In this document: one piece after another, positions 52,391-60,594 of the stretch
Numbering within the stretch: the stretch's first letter is position 1
Layout: each line of letters starts with the position of its first letter
Assembly: GCF_023074075.1 (NCBI RefSeq)
Contig: NZ_JADPKT010000022.1
Coordinates: 372,001-436,000 of the forward strand
Source: Bradyrhizobium sp. 138
GTDB lineage: Bacteria; Pseudomonadota; Alphaproteobacteria; Rhizobiales; Xanthobacteraceae
Reading direction: 5' to 3'
Length of the DNA: 64,000 nt
The notes under the pieces: generated by a model
The model's input: the letters and a program-made list of their open reading frames with translations, nothing else
Told to the model about the DNA's origin: nothing
Databases searched by the model: none
Position numbers and translations under genes: made by a program

Positions 52391-52648
52391 ATGAACCGGA
52401 ACGGTCCAATGACCAGCGACGAGATCGAGGTAATCAAGGCGCGCTGCGAGCAGGCCACCGCGGGTCCCTGGAAATCGTTCATCGAGAAACGCGATAAATT
52501 CAGCGGCTCAGACTTCATCCAGACCGGAGGCGAAGACTTCTACCTCACCGGCGCGACGCTCGCCGATCAGGAATTCATCGCCCACGCGCGACAGGATATT
52601 CCAAAACTGATCGCCGAGATCGAACGCCTGCGCGCGCTTGTTCGCTAG
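52391..52648 (+). CDS. Small hypothetical protein
   Basis: An 85-aa acidic soluble protein: MNRNGPMTSDEIEVIKARCE, then QATAGPWKSFIEKRDKFSGS and a C-terminal helix (AEIERLRALVR). The ATAGPWK motif occurs in many short phage- and plasmid-linked proteins of unknown role. It follows selO by 25 bp on the same strand, so it may be co-transcribed, with no evidence of a shared function. Confidence 0.7.
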   Translation: MNRNGPMTSDEIEVIKARCEQATAGPWKSFIEKRDKFSGSDFIQTGGEDFYLTGATLADQEFIAHARQDIPKLIAEIERLRALVR

Positions 52649-52795
52649 AGCGCCCTCTCCCGCACGCTTCTTCCCTGTGGAAGCTACCTGCCACGGGAAC
52701 CGCTGTCATCAAACTGAAACACACGCGCTCTAACCGCCTGTCAGGGTCGTCTTGCCGGAGGCGCCCGTCCTCCAACCGTCCCGACACAGCGCGCC

Positions 52796-53647
52796 ATGCC
52801 CTTCAAATTCATCCACCTCACCGACACGCATCTGGCGAATCCCGGATTGACGCTCTATGGGCTCGACCCGCGCGCCCGGCTGGACGCGGCGATTGCCGAC
52901 ATCAACCGGCATCAGTCCGATGCCGCCTTCGCGGTGGTGACCGGCGATCTCACCCATTGGGGCGAGGCAGAGTCCTACGCCAATTTCGGCGAGGCGATGT
53001 CGGCGCTGAAGATCCCGTACATCGCCATGGTCGGCAATCACGACAAGCGCGTGGCTTGCCTCGACGGCCTGAAGGCTGCCCCGCGCGATTCCAACGGCTT
53101 CGTGCAGGGCACGCGCACCACCGAGCACGGCCTGTTCGTCTTCCTCGACACGCTGGACGAAACCAGCCACGCTGGCGAGATGTGCGCCAAGCGCTTCGAA
53201 TGGCTTGCCAAGACGCTCGCCGCGGCGCCCGCTGACCAGCAATTCGTCGTCTTCATGCATCATCCGCCCTTCCCGGTCGGCGTGCACGCGATGGACCAGA
53301 TCGGGCTGAAGCAGAGCGCGGAATTTTCGGAAGTCATCGCGCCCTATCGCGCGCGCATCCGCCACCTCTTCTTCGGCCATGTGCACCGGCCGATCTTCGG
53401 CAGCTACGGCAAGATCCCGTTCTCGACGCTGCGCGGCACCAACCACCAGGTCTGGTTCGAGCTTGACGCTGCGGCCACCGAGCATCTCGCCAGCCACGAG
53501 CCGCCGGCCTATGGCATCGTGCTGATCGACGACGAGAATCTCGTCGTGCACAGCCACGACTTCCTCGACACCAGTCTGCGCTTCCCCTTCGAGCCCCCGG
53601 CGGGAGTGGACGGCCGCGACTATGCGCTCAATTTCCCGGCGCGGTAA
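52796..53647 (+). CDS. Metallophosphoesterase (calcineurin-like phosphodiesterase)
   Basis: A 283-aa dimetal phosphodiesterase of the CpdA/Icc group. All five blocks are present: LTDTHLANPG (Asp-His), VVTGDLTHWGE, GNHDKRVA, FMHHPPFPVG and FGHVHRPIFG. Its stop is directly followed by the first permease gene of a Ugp-like importer (1-bp gap), so it heads that operon. A likely role is processing an imported glycerophosphodiester or similar compound in the cytoplasm, by analogy with UgpQ; cyclic nucleotides are an alternative. Confidence 0.9.
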   Translation: MPFKFIHLTDTHLANPGLTLYGLDPRARLDAAIADINRHQSDAAFAVVTGDLTHWGEAESYANFGEAMSALKIPYIAMVGNHDKRVACLDGLKAAPRDSNGFVQGTRTTEHGLFVFLDTLDETSHAGEMCAKRFEWLAKTLAAAPADQQFVVFMHHPPFPVGVHAMDQIGLKQSAEFSEVIAPYRARIRHLFFGHVHRPIFGSYGKIPFSTLRGTNHQVWFELDAAATEHLASHEPPAYGIVLIDDENLVVHSHDFLDTSLRFPFEPPAGVDGRDYALNFPAR

Positions 53648-53648
53648 G

Positions 53649-54599
53649 ATGAGCCTCGCTGAACCCGCGGCTCTCCCGGTCGCGACCTCGGCGGCGCCGC
53701 GCCTGGATGTTATGAAGCGCTTCACCACCCGCTTCAAAGCCTCGCTGCCGGCCTATCTGCTGCTGCTGCCTTCGCTGATCTTCCTCGCGCTGTTCACCTA
53801 TGGCGCGATGGGACGCGTGTTCGTCGATGCGCTCTATCAGCGTACGACGCCCAAGGCGCCGGTCCGCTTCGTCGGTCTCGACAATATCAGCGCCGTGCTG
53901 GCCGACCCCGCCTTCACCGGCGCCGTCGTCAACAACCTGATCTACGCCGTCGGCACCGCGGTCCCGAGCATCGCCCTGGCGCTGTTGTTCGCACTGGCGC
54001 TGTCGCGCACCAACGTTGTCAGCAGCGCGCTGCGCGCCGCGCTGTTCCTGCCGGTGCTGATCCCGATGGTCGCGGCCTCCGCGCTGTTCATGTTCGTTTT
54101 CCTGCCCAATGTCGGCCTGCTCGACTACTACATCGGCCGCCTGCTTCCGGTGCTGCCGAACTGGCTCGGCGATGGCGACATCGCGCTTTATGCGATCATG
54201 GTCATCACCGTCTGGAAGAACGCCGGCTATTACATGCTGTTCTTCCTCGCCGGCCTGCAGGCCGTGCCCGAGGACGTGATGGAGGCCGCCCATCTCGACG
54301 GCGCCGGGCCTTACATGCGCCTGCGCCACATCATCCTGCCGGAGCTGAAGCCCACCTTCCTGTTCGTCACCGTCATCGCAATCCTCAACGCGGTGACGCA
54401 GGTCGACCACGTCTTCGTCATGACCCAGGGCGGCCCGTCGAATTCGACCAATCTCGTGCTGTTCTACATCTACCAGCAGGCGGTCGAGCATTACGACGTC
54501 GGCAAGGCCTCGGCGGCAACGCTGCTGACACTCGCCGCGCTGATGAGCCTCACCGCGCTCTCGTTCCGCACTATGGCCAACCGCGAGGGCGGGCCATGA
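53649..54599 (+). CDS. ABC transporter permease, UgpA/MalF type
   Basis: A 316-aa inner-membrane protein with six predicted helices (first near residues 30-50: AYLLLLPSLIFLALFTYG). The EAA loop that contacts the ATPase reads MEAAHLDGAGPYMRLRHIIL. It belongs to the carbohydrate-uptake-1 group of permeases that import sugars or glycerol-3-phosphate. ATG 53649 is used. It overlaps the next gene by 4 bp. Confidence 0.93.
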   Translation: MSLAEPAALPVATSAAPRLDVMKRFTTRFKASLPAYLLLLPSLIFLALFTYGAMGRVFVDALYQRTTPKAPVRFVGLDNISAVLADPAFTGAVVNNLIYAVGTAVPSIALALLFALALSRTNVVSSALRAALFLPVLIPMVAASALFMFVFLPNVGLLDYYIGRLLPVLPNWLGDGDIALYAIMVITVWKNAGYYMLFFLAGLQAVPEDVMEAAHLDGAGPYMRLRHIILPELKPTFLFVTVIAILNAVTQVDHVFVMTQGGPSNSTNLVLFYIYQQAVEHYDVGKASAATLLTLAALMSLTALSFRTMANREGGP

Positions 54600-55465
54600 C
54601 GCTGTTCAGCCGTCTGTTCGGGGACGCCCCACTCGCCACAAGGGGCGAGATCACGCCGAAGCTCGGCTTCGCGCTGACCGTGCTGCTCGCGATCGTCTGG
54701 CTCATCCCCTTTCTATGGATGGTCGTGGCGACGCTGCGCCCGGCCTCCAACGGCATCAACGCCATGGCCGAGCTGATGCCGAGCCTGAAGCCGACGCTCG
54801 ACAACGTCAGGGATGCCTGGGAGATCGGCGATTTCCCGCGCTACACGCTCAACACCACCATCATCTGCGCCGGCATTTTGCTGGTGCAATTCGTCACGGT
54901 CACGCTGGCGGGCTTTGCCTTTGCGCGCCTCGCCTTCGTCGGCAAGACGGTGATCTTCTATCTGTTCCTGATGCAGCTGATGCTGGTGCCGGTGCTGCTG
55001 ATCGTGCCGAACCTGTCGCTGGTGGCCCAGCTCGGCCTCTACGACACGCTCACCGGCGTGATGATGCCGTTCTTCGCCTCGGCCTTCGGCACCTTCCTGA
55101 TGCGCCAGGCTTTTGAGGCCATTCCGACCGAGCTGGAAGACGCCGCCCTGATCGACGGCGCCAGCCTGCTCCAGCGCATCCGCCACATCTACGTGCCGCT
55201 GTCGATGCCGAGCTTCTCGGCCTTCGCCATCATCTCCGTGACCAGCCACTGGAACGACTTCCTGTGGCCGCTGATGGTGATCAATTCTCCGGACAAGCGG
55301 CCGCTCACGGTCGGCCTCTCCGTCTTCACCAAGACCGCCGAAGGCACCCAGGCCTGGGGCACCATCGCCGCCGGCACGCTGATGGTGATCGCCCCGCTGC
55401 TCGTCACCTTCCTGATCTTCCAGAAGCGCTTCATCAGCTCTTTCGTCACCTCAGGCATCAAATAG
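54596..55465 (+). CDS. ABC transporter permease, UgpE/MalG type
   Basis: A 289-aa partner permease with six helices. The EAA loop reads LEDAALIDGASLLQRIRHIY. The C-terminus (LIFQKRFISSFVTSGIK) is typical of MalG/UgpE. It starts inside the end of the previous gene (ATGA) and ends 11 bp before the binding-protein gene, so the three are one transcription unit. Confidence 0.93.
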   Translation: MTLFSRLFGDAPLATRGEITPKLGFALTVLLAIVWLIPFLWMVVATLRPASNGINAMAELMPSLKPTLDNVRDAWEIGDFPRYTLNTTIICAGILLVQFVTVTLAGFAFARLAFVGKTVIFYLFLMQLMLVPVLLIVPNLSLVAQLGLYDTLTGVMMPFFASAFGTFLMRQAFEAIPTELEDAALIDGASLLQRIRHIYVPLSMPSFSAFAIISVTSHWNDFLWPLMVINSPDKRPLTVGLSVFTKTAEGTQAWGTIAAGTLMVIAPLLVTFLIFQKRFISSFVTSGIK

Positions 55466-55476
55466 GAGATTTTCCG

Positions 55477-56811
55477 ATGCTGTTCTCCCGCAGGCTCATA
55501 CTCGGCCTTGCTATGGCAGGCACACTGGCAGGCGCCCTCGCCTTTCCGGCTCTCGCCGGCGAAGGCCCGACCGAGATCGATTTGTTCTTTCCCGTCCCCG
55601 TCGACGGCAAGCTCGCCCGCGACATGGGCACAATGATCAAGGAGTTCAACGAGACCCATCCTGACGTCAAGGCAACGGCCGTCTACACCGGCTCCTACGA
55701 CGACACGCTGATCAAGACGCGCGCCGCGATCAAGGCCGGCAAGCCGCCGTCCGCCGTGATCATGTCGGCCAACTTCCTGCTCGACATGCAGATCGAGAAC
55801 GAGCTCACCAATCTCGATGCCCTGATCAAGGCCGACGGCACCACCAAGGAGCAGTTCCTCGGCCAGTTCTTCCCGGCCCTGCAAGGCAACGCGGTGATCA
55901 ACCGCTCGGTCTACGGCGTGCCGTTCCACAATTCGACGCCGCTGCTCTACGTCAATGCCGACAAGGCCAAGGAGGCGGGCCTCGATCCGGACAAGCCGCC
56001 GCAGACCTGGGCCGAGCTCACCGACTGGGCCAAGAAGCTCACCAGGCGCGAGGGCGACAAGGTGACCCAATGGGGCCTCGCGATCCCCTGCGCTTACGAC
56101 TATTGCGGCTGGATGATGGAAACGCTCACCATGAGCAATGGCGGGCGCTACTACAACGAGGAGTTCGGCGGCGAGGTCTATTACGACACCCCCTCGATGT
56201 TAGGGGCGCTCTCCTGGTGGAACGACCTCATCGCCAAGCACAAGGTGCATCCGCCCGGCGCGACGCCTGGACCTGCCGTGAGCACGTCCTTCATCTCCGG
56301 CAACGCCGCGATGATCATGCTGTCGACGGGCTCGCTCACTTACGTGCGCGACAATGCCAAGTTCGCCTACAAGGTCGCCTTCATCCCGCGCAACGTCCGC
56401 AACGCCGTGCCGATCGGCGGCGCCTCGCTGATCATTCCGGCCGGTCTCGAAGCCGACAGGCAGAAGGCTGCCTGGACGCTGATCAAGTGGATGACCTCGC
56501 CGGAGAAGAGCGGGTGGTGGAGCCGTGCCACCGGCTATTTCGCGCCCAACATGGCGGCGTACAAGACGCCTGACATGGTCGAATTCCTGAACAAGAACCC
56601 GGACGCCAAGACCGCCGTCGAGCAGCTCGACGTCGCAAAGCCCTGGTTCGCGACCTACAAGACCGTCCCTGTCCGCAAGAACCTCGAGGACGAGGTGATG
56701 CTGGTCCTCAACGGCAAGAAGCAGCCGAAGGAAGCCCTCGCCGCCGCCCAGAAGGCTGCTGACGAGACGCTCAAGCCGTACAATGCGGAGACCTCGCTGA
56801 AGCTGCCGTGA
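55477..56811 (+). CDS. Extracellular solute-binding protein, UgpB-like
   Basis: A 444-aa periplasmic receptor. The signal peptide (ILGLAMAGTLAGALAFPALA) precedes a type 1 carbohydrate-binding-protein core: EIDLFFPVPVDGKLARDMG, VIMSANFLLDMQIENELTNL, GVPFHNSTPLLYVNADKA and WGLAIPCAYDYCGWMMETLT. The closest family by eye is the glycerol-3-phosphate receptor UgpB. An AGGAG site precedes ATG 55477. No ATPase (UgpC) follows; the next element is an intergenic repeat. Confidence 0.92.
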   Translation: MLFSRRLILGLAMAGTLAGALAFPALAGEGPTEIDLFFPVPVDGKLARDMGTMIKEFNETHPDVKATAVYTGSYDDTLIKTRAAIKAGKPPSAVIMSANFLLDMQIENELTNLDALIKADGTTKEQFLGQFFPALQGNAVINRSVYGVPFHNSTPLLYVNADKAKEAGLDPDKPPQTWAELTDWAKKLTRREGDKVTQWGLAIPCAYDYCGWMMETLTMSNGGRYYNEEFGGEVYYDTPSMLGALSWWNDLIAKHKVHPPGATPGPAVSTSFISGNAAMIMLSTGSLTYVRDNAKFAYKVAFIPRNVRNAVPIGGASLIIPAGLEADRQKAAWTLIKWMTSPEKSGWWSRATGYFAPNMAAYKTPDMVEFLNKNPDAKTAVEQLDVAKPWFATYKTVPVRKNLEDEVMLVLNGKKQPKEALAAAQKAADETLKPYNAETSLKLP

Positions 56812-56819
56812 GGCCGCTT

Positions 56820-56936
56820 GTAGGGTGGATTAGCCTGCGGCTGCGCAAAGCGCAGTCGCGGGCGTAATCCACCTTCTTCGCCCCCGCGGATACGAACAGT
56901 GGTGGGTTACGCCTTCGGCTAACTAACCCACCCTAC
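56820..56936. repeat. Palindromic intergenic repeat, GTAGGGTGG family (variant, copy 4)
   Basis: The left end gtagggtggattagcctgcg and right end ggctaactaacccaccctac are inverse complements in outline, with an inner ggcgtaatccacc / ggtgggttacgcc pair. The shared GTAGGGTGG and CCACCCTAC termini link it to copies 1-3 but the interior differs. It lies after the Ugp-like operon. Confidence 0.8.
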
Positions 56937-56942
56937 AGATCC

Positions 56943-57932
56943 TCAGACCGTCACCACGATCTTGCCGAACTGCGTGTTCGACTCCAGGAAGCGATGGGCC
57001 GCAACGATCTCCTCGAACCGGAACGTCCTGGCGATGATCGGCTTCAACGCGCCGTCCGCCAACCCCTCGAGGATAAATGATTTGGCCCGCGCCAAGCGCA
57101 CGGGATCGCGGATGATCTCGTGGACGAGGTAGCCGCGCATGATCAGGCTCTTGGTCAGCACGTTGAAGAGCGGAAACGGCGTCGGCTCGGGGCTTAGCCC
57201 GCCATATTCGATCAGGATGCCGCCCGTGGACATCGCCGCGGTCAGCGGCTCGAAAGCCGGCCCGCCGACCGCATCGAACACCACGCGGACGCCGTTTGAA
57301 CCGGCGATCGCCGCCAGCCGCGCTCCGATGTCCTCTTCGTCCGAGGCGATGACATGGGCGGCACCGGCATCGCGCAAGGCGCGCCGCTTGGCGGAGGTCC
57401 GCGTCAACGCGATCGGGGTTGCACCGATCCGGTTGGCGATCTGAATGGCCGCTAGTCCAACACTGCTCGATGCCGCCGTGATCGCGACGACGTCCCCTCG
57501 CCCAAGCCCGGCGATGTCGACCAGCGCGCCGTAAGCCGTCAGATATTGCATCCACACCGCGGCCGCCGTCTCGAACCCAAGCTCTGGCGGATGCTTCACG
57601 ACGATCTCGGCAGGAAAATTCGCAAGCTCGGCATAGGCCGGCCATCGCACCATCGACAGAGGCGGCACGATGCTGACGGCATCGCCCGGCGCAAAGCCGG
57701 CGACATCCTCGCCAACAGAAGTGACGATGCCCGCCGCCTCCAGCCCAAGACCGGACGGAAACGTCGCGGTCTCGATATAAGTCCCCCTCCGCAACAGGGC
57801 TTCCGCACGGTTGAGGCCCAGCGCCTTGACTCTGATCTGCACCTCGGCCCGTGCCGGCGGTGCGACCTCGACGGTCTCGATCTGCAGCACTTCGGGGCCG
57901 CCATGCCGATGAAAGCGAACGACGCGGGCCAT
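56943..57932 (-). CDS. Zinc-type alcohol dehydrogenase / quinone oxidoreductase (MDR family)
   Basis: A 329-aa MDR oxidoreductase beginning MARVVRFHRHGGPEVLQIET. VKALGLNRAEALLRRGTY and FPSGLGLEAAGIVTSVGEDV are the quinone-reductase-type substrate domain, which lacks zinc-ligand cysteines. VAITAASSSVGLAAIQIANR replaces the usual GxGxxG nucleotide loop. It would reduce quinones or enones with NADPH. It is divergent from a LysR regulator across about 100 bp and is its likely target. Confidence 0.92.
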   Translation of the reverse strand: MARVVRFHRHGGPEVLQIETVEVAPPARAEVQIRVKALGLNRAEALLRRGTYIETATFPSGLGLEAAGIVTSVGEDVAGFAPGDAVSIVPPLSMVRWPAYAELANFPAEIVVKHPPELGFETAAAVWMQYLTAYGALVDIAGLGRGDVVAITAASSSVGLAAIQIANRIGATPIALTRTSAKRRALRDAGAAHVIASDEEDIGARLAAIAGSNGVRVVFDAVGGPAFEPLTAAMSTGGILIEYGGLSPEPTPFPLFNVLTKSLIMRGYLVHEIIRDPVRLARAKSFILEGLADGALKPIIARTFRFEEIVAAHRFLESNTQFGKIVVTV

Positions 57933-58036
57933 TGGATCCACTCCAAAACAATTGAACTGAATGGAGCTATGCCGCGCTGGCGGAAGCGGATAAATCACCT
58001 CACAGAACGAACAGTCGAAACCAAGAGTTTCTAATC

Positions 58037-58936
58037 ATGGACCGCCTTACCAGCATGGCCGTGTTCGTCAGGGCCGTCGATCTCGGCTCGTTCGCAGCTG
58101 CGGCCGACGCCCTCGAAATGTCCGGGCCGATGGTCGGCAAGCATGTGCGCTTCCTCGAAGAGCGTCTTGGCGTCCGCCTCCTCAACCGCACCACGCGGCG
58201 CCAGAGCCTGACCGAGGCTGGCCAGGCCTATTACGAGCGCTGCCGCGCAGTGCTGAGCGAGGCCGAAGCCGCCGACGCCGTCGTGGCCGACGAACTCTCC
58301 GAGCCGCGCGGCAGGCTGCGCGTCACCATGCCCGCCTTGCTGGGACGGCACTGCATCGCTCCCTTGCTGATGAAGCTCGCGCGAAAATATCCGCATCTCG
58401 AGCTCGACCTCTCGTTCGGCGACCCGATCGCCGACATCATCGAGGCCGGCTACGATCTTGCGATCCGGACCGGCGAACTCGACGACCAGTCAGGCCTGAT
58501 CACGCGGCGCATCGCAAGCCAGCGCATGGTGGTGTGCGGCGCCCGTTCGTATCTGCGCGCCAACGGCAGGCCGAAGACACTCGACGATCTCGCCGCACAC
58601 CAGGCGATCATCTATCGCCGCTCCGGGCGCGTTCGGCCGTGGCTGTTTCCGCTGGGCAGCCAGCCTCCACGCGAGATCATGCCGTCAGGCAGGCTGAGGC
58701 TCGATGATCTCGAGGCGATTGCCGATGCCGCTACGCAGGGCATGGGGCTCGCCTGGTTGCCCTATTGGCTGGTCCGCGAACGCCTCGGCACCGGCGCGCT
58801 GGTCGATCTGTTCAAAGGCCAGCCGGAATTCCTGTACGACTGCCACGCGCTATGGCCACGGTCGCCCCGGATGCCGCCAAAGCTTCGCGCCGCGGTCGAC
58901 GTGCTCGCAGCCGCCCTGCCGAAGCTCATGACCTGA
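58037..58936 (+). CDS. LysR family transcriptional regulator
   Basis: A 299-aa regulator. The HTH reads MDRLTSMAVFVRAVDLGSFA, then ADALEMSGPMVGKHVRFLEE and RLLNRTTRRQSLTEAG. The effector domain begins GRLRVTMPALLGRHCIAPLL and includes YDLAIRTGELDDQSGLITRR. It is of the AaeR/DmlR subgroup that usually controls an adjacent divergent oxidoreductase, here the MDR gene. The ligand is unknown. Confidence 0.93.
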   Translation: MDRLTSMAVFVRAVDLGSFAAAADALEMSGPMVGKHVRFLEERLGVRLLNRTTRRQSLTEAGQAYYERCRAVLSEAEAADAVVADELSEPRGRLRVTMPALLGRHCIAPLLMKLARKYPHLELDLSFGDPIADIIEAGYDLAIRTGELDDQSGLITRRIASQRMVVCGARSYLRANGRPKTLDDLAAHQAIIYRRSGRVRPWLFPLGSQPPREIMPSGRLRLDDLEAIADAATQGMGLAWLPYWLVRERLGTGALVDLFKGQPEFLYDCHALWPRSPRMPPKLRAAVDVLAAALPKLMT

Positions 58937-59062
58937 TGGCGGCCTCGATCCGCGTTAACCCCCCATCCACCATCCGGCGGCCCGCACCGCCGGTAACCAT
59001 TGGAATTAACAGACCCTCAACGCACCCCCGACAAATCTATCAATGTTTCTGGAGATTTCGCC

Positions 59063-59173
59063 GTGGATCTGTTGGTTTTCGAGTTCCTGGGATTGGCATT
59101 GGTCGCCATGTGCGTGGTCGTGGTGGCGCTGCCCTGCGCCCGCAAATCCTCGCACCGGGTCCGCTACGAATAG
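59063..59173 (+). CDS. 36-aa single-pass membrane miniprotein
   Basis: GTG 59063 follows a GGAG site by 8 bases. The frame reads MDLLVFEFLGLALVAMCVVV then VALPCARKSSHRVRYE. One transmembrane helix (about residues 3-23) is followed by a basic cytoplasmic tail. It lies in the gap between LysR and rnd, 117 bp before rnd. There is no homology evidence, so the call rests on the RBS, the helix and codon pattern. Confidence 0.5.
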   Translation: MDLLVFEFLGLALVAMCVVVVALPCARKSSHRVRYE

Positions 59174-59290
59174 GAATTTCGTCGGAAAAGGGCGATTCCG
59201 GCCCAAATACAAGGCCCGAATTCGCATCGAGCCCCTTGACATCACAGCACTTTCGGCAGAACGGCTGATGGCAAGTGTCATGGGCCGTTC

Positions 59291-60439
59291 ATGGATTTGA
59301 TTACCACCACCGCTGACCTCGCGGCTGCCTGCAGCCGGCTAGCCAAGCACCCCGTCATAACAGTCGATACCGAGTTCCTGCGCGAGACCACCTACTACCC
59401 GCTGCTGTGCGTGGTGCAGATGGCCAGCGCCGAGGAAGCCATCGTCATCGACACCCTGGCCGCAGGCATCGACCTCAAGCCGTTCTTCGAGCTGATGGCC
59501 AATGAGAGCGTGCTGAAGGTCTTCCACGCCGCCCGCCAGGACATCGAGATCATCTGGCACCAGGCCAATATCATCCCGCATCCGGTGTTCGACACCCAGG
59601 TTGCCGCGATGGTGCTCGGCTACGGCGACAGCATCGCCTACGACGCGCTGGTCGAGAAGGTCGCCGGCCACCGTCCGGACAAGACCCACCGCTTCACCGA
59701 CTGGTCGCGCCGGCCGCTGACCAAGGAGCAGATGCACTACGCGGTGTCCGACGTCACGCATTTGCGCGACGTGTTCGCCGCGCTCGACGCCGACCTCAAG
59801 AAGCGCCGCCGCAGCGAATGGGTGTCCATCGAGATGGAGGTCCTCACCTCCCCCAGGACCTACGACTTCCACCCCGAGCGCGCCTGGGAGCGGCTGAAGA
59901 CGCGGGTGCGCAAGCCGAAGGATCTCGCGGTGCTGATGGAGGTCGCGGCCTGGCGCGAGCAGGAAGCCCAGAGCCGTGACGTGCCGCGCGGCCGGGTGCT
60001 GCGCGACGAGGCAATCAGCGACATCGCGACCCACGCACCGACCACGCTGGAAAAGCTCGCCCATCTGCGCTCGGTGCCGAAGGGGTTCGAGAAGTCCAAA
60101 TGGGGCGCGGACATCGTCGCCGCGGTCGAGCGCGGGCTGGCGCGGGATTTCTCGACACTGCCGAAGCTGGAGAAGCCGCGCAACAACAACAACGGCGCCG
60201 CCATCGTCGAGCTGTTGAAGGTGCTGCTGCGCATGACCGCCGAGCGCCACGCGGTCGCCAGCAAGGTGATCGCGACGGTCGACGATCTCGAAGAGATCGC
60301 AGCCGACGACGAGGCCGACGTCCCCGCGCTGCGCGGCTGGCGCCGCGAGCTGTTCGGCGATGCCGCCTTGAAGCTGAAGCGCGGCGAGCTGGCGCTGGCG
60401 ATCGAGAAAGGCCGCGTGATCGGGGTTCAGCGGGCGTAG
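59291..60439 (+). CDS. rnd: Ribonuclease D
   Basis: A 382-aa 3'-5' exoribonuclease that trims tRNA ends. The DEDDy exonuclease motifs are [17 protein letters not shown] (Exo I Asp-Glu), [13 protein letters not shown] (Exo II) and [16 protein letters not shown] (Exo III Tyr-Asp). An HRDC domain follows at about 212-290 ([16 protein letters not shown] onward) and a second helical domain ends the chain. It is a normal full-length RNase D. The start is ATG 59291. Confidence 0.96.
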   Translation: MDLITTTADLAAACSRLAKHPVITVDTEFLRETTYYPLLCVVQMASAEEAIVIDTLAAGIDLKPFFELMANESVLKVFHAARQDIEIIWHQANIIPHPVFDTQVAAMVLGYGDSIAYDALVEKVAGHRPDKTHRFTDWSRRPLTKEQMHYAVSDVTHLRDVFAALDADLKKRRRSEWVSIEMEVLTSPRTYDFHPERAWERLKTRVRKPKDLAVLMEVAAWREQEAQSRDVPRGRVLRDEAISDIATHAPTTLEKLAHLRSVPKGFEKSKWGADIVAAVERGLARDFSTLPKLEKPRNNNNGAAIVELLKVLLRMTAERHAVASKVIATVDDLEEIAADDEADVPALRGWRRELFGDAALKLKRGELALAIEKGRVIGVQRA

Positions 60440-60457
60440 GCCACGCTGCTTCCACAG

Positions 60458-60574
60458 CGTCATTGCGAGGAGCCCGCGACAAAATTGCGAAGCAATTTTG
60501 CGCTGGTGCGACGAAGCAATCCAGCGTCTTTCCGCGGAGACGGTCTGGATTGCTTCGCTACGCTCGCAATGACG
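60458..60574. repeat. Palindromic intergenic repeat, CGTCATTGCGAGGAGC family (copy 2, long form)
   Basis: It has the same outer arms as 48680-48766 (cgtcattgcgaggagc and ctcgcaatgacg) and inner gacgaagcaatccag / ctggattgcttcg arms. An extra internal palindrome, aaaattgcgaagcaatttt, lies near 60482-60500. It sits between the convergent rnd and aminotransferase genes. Confidence 0.85.
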
Positions 60575-60594
60575 GAATTTGACGCGCCAGCCCC

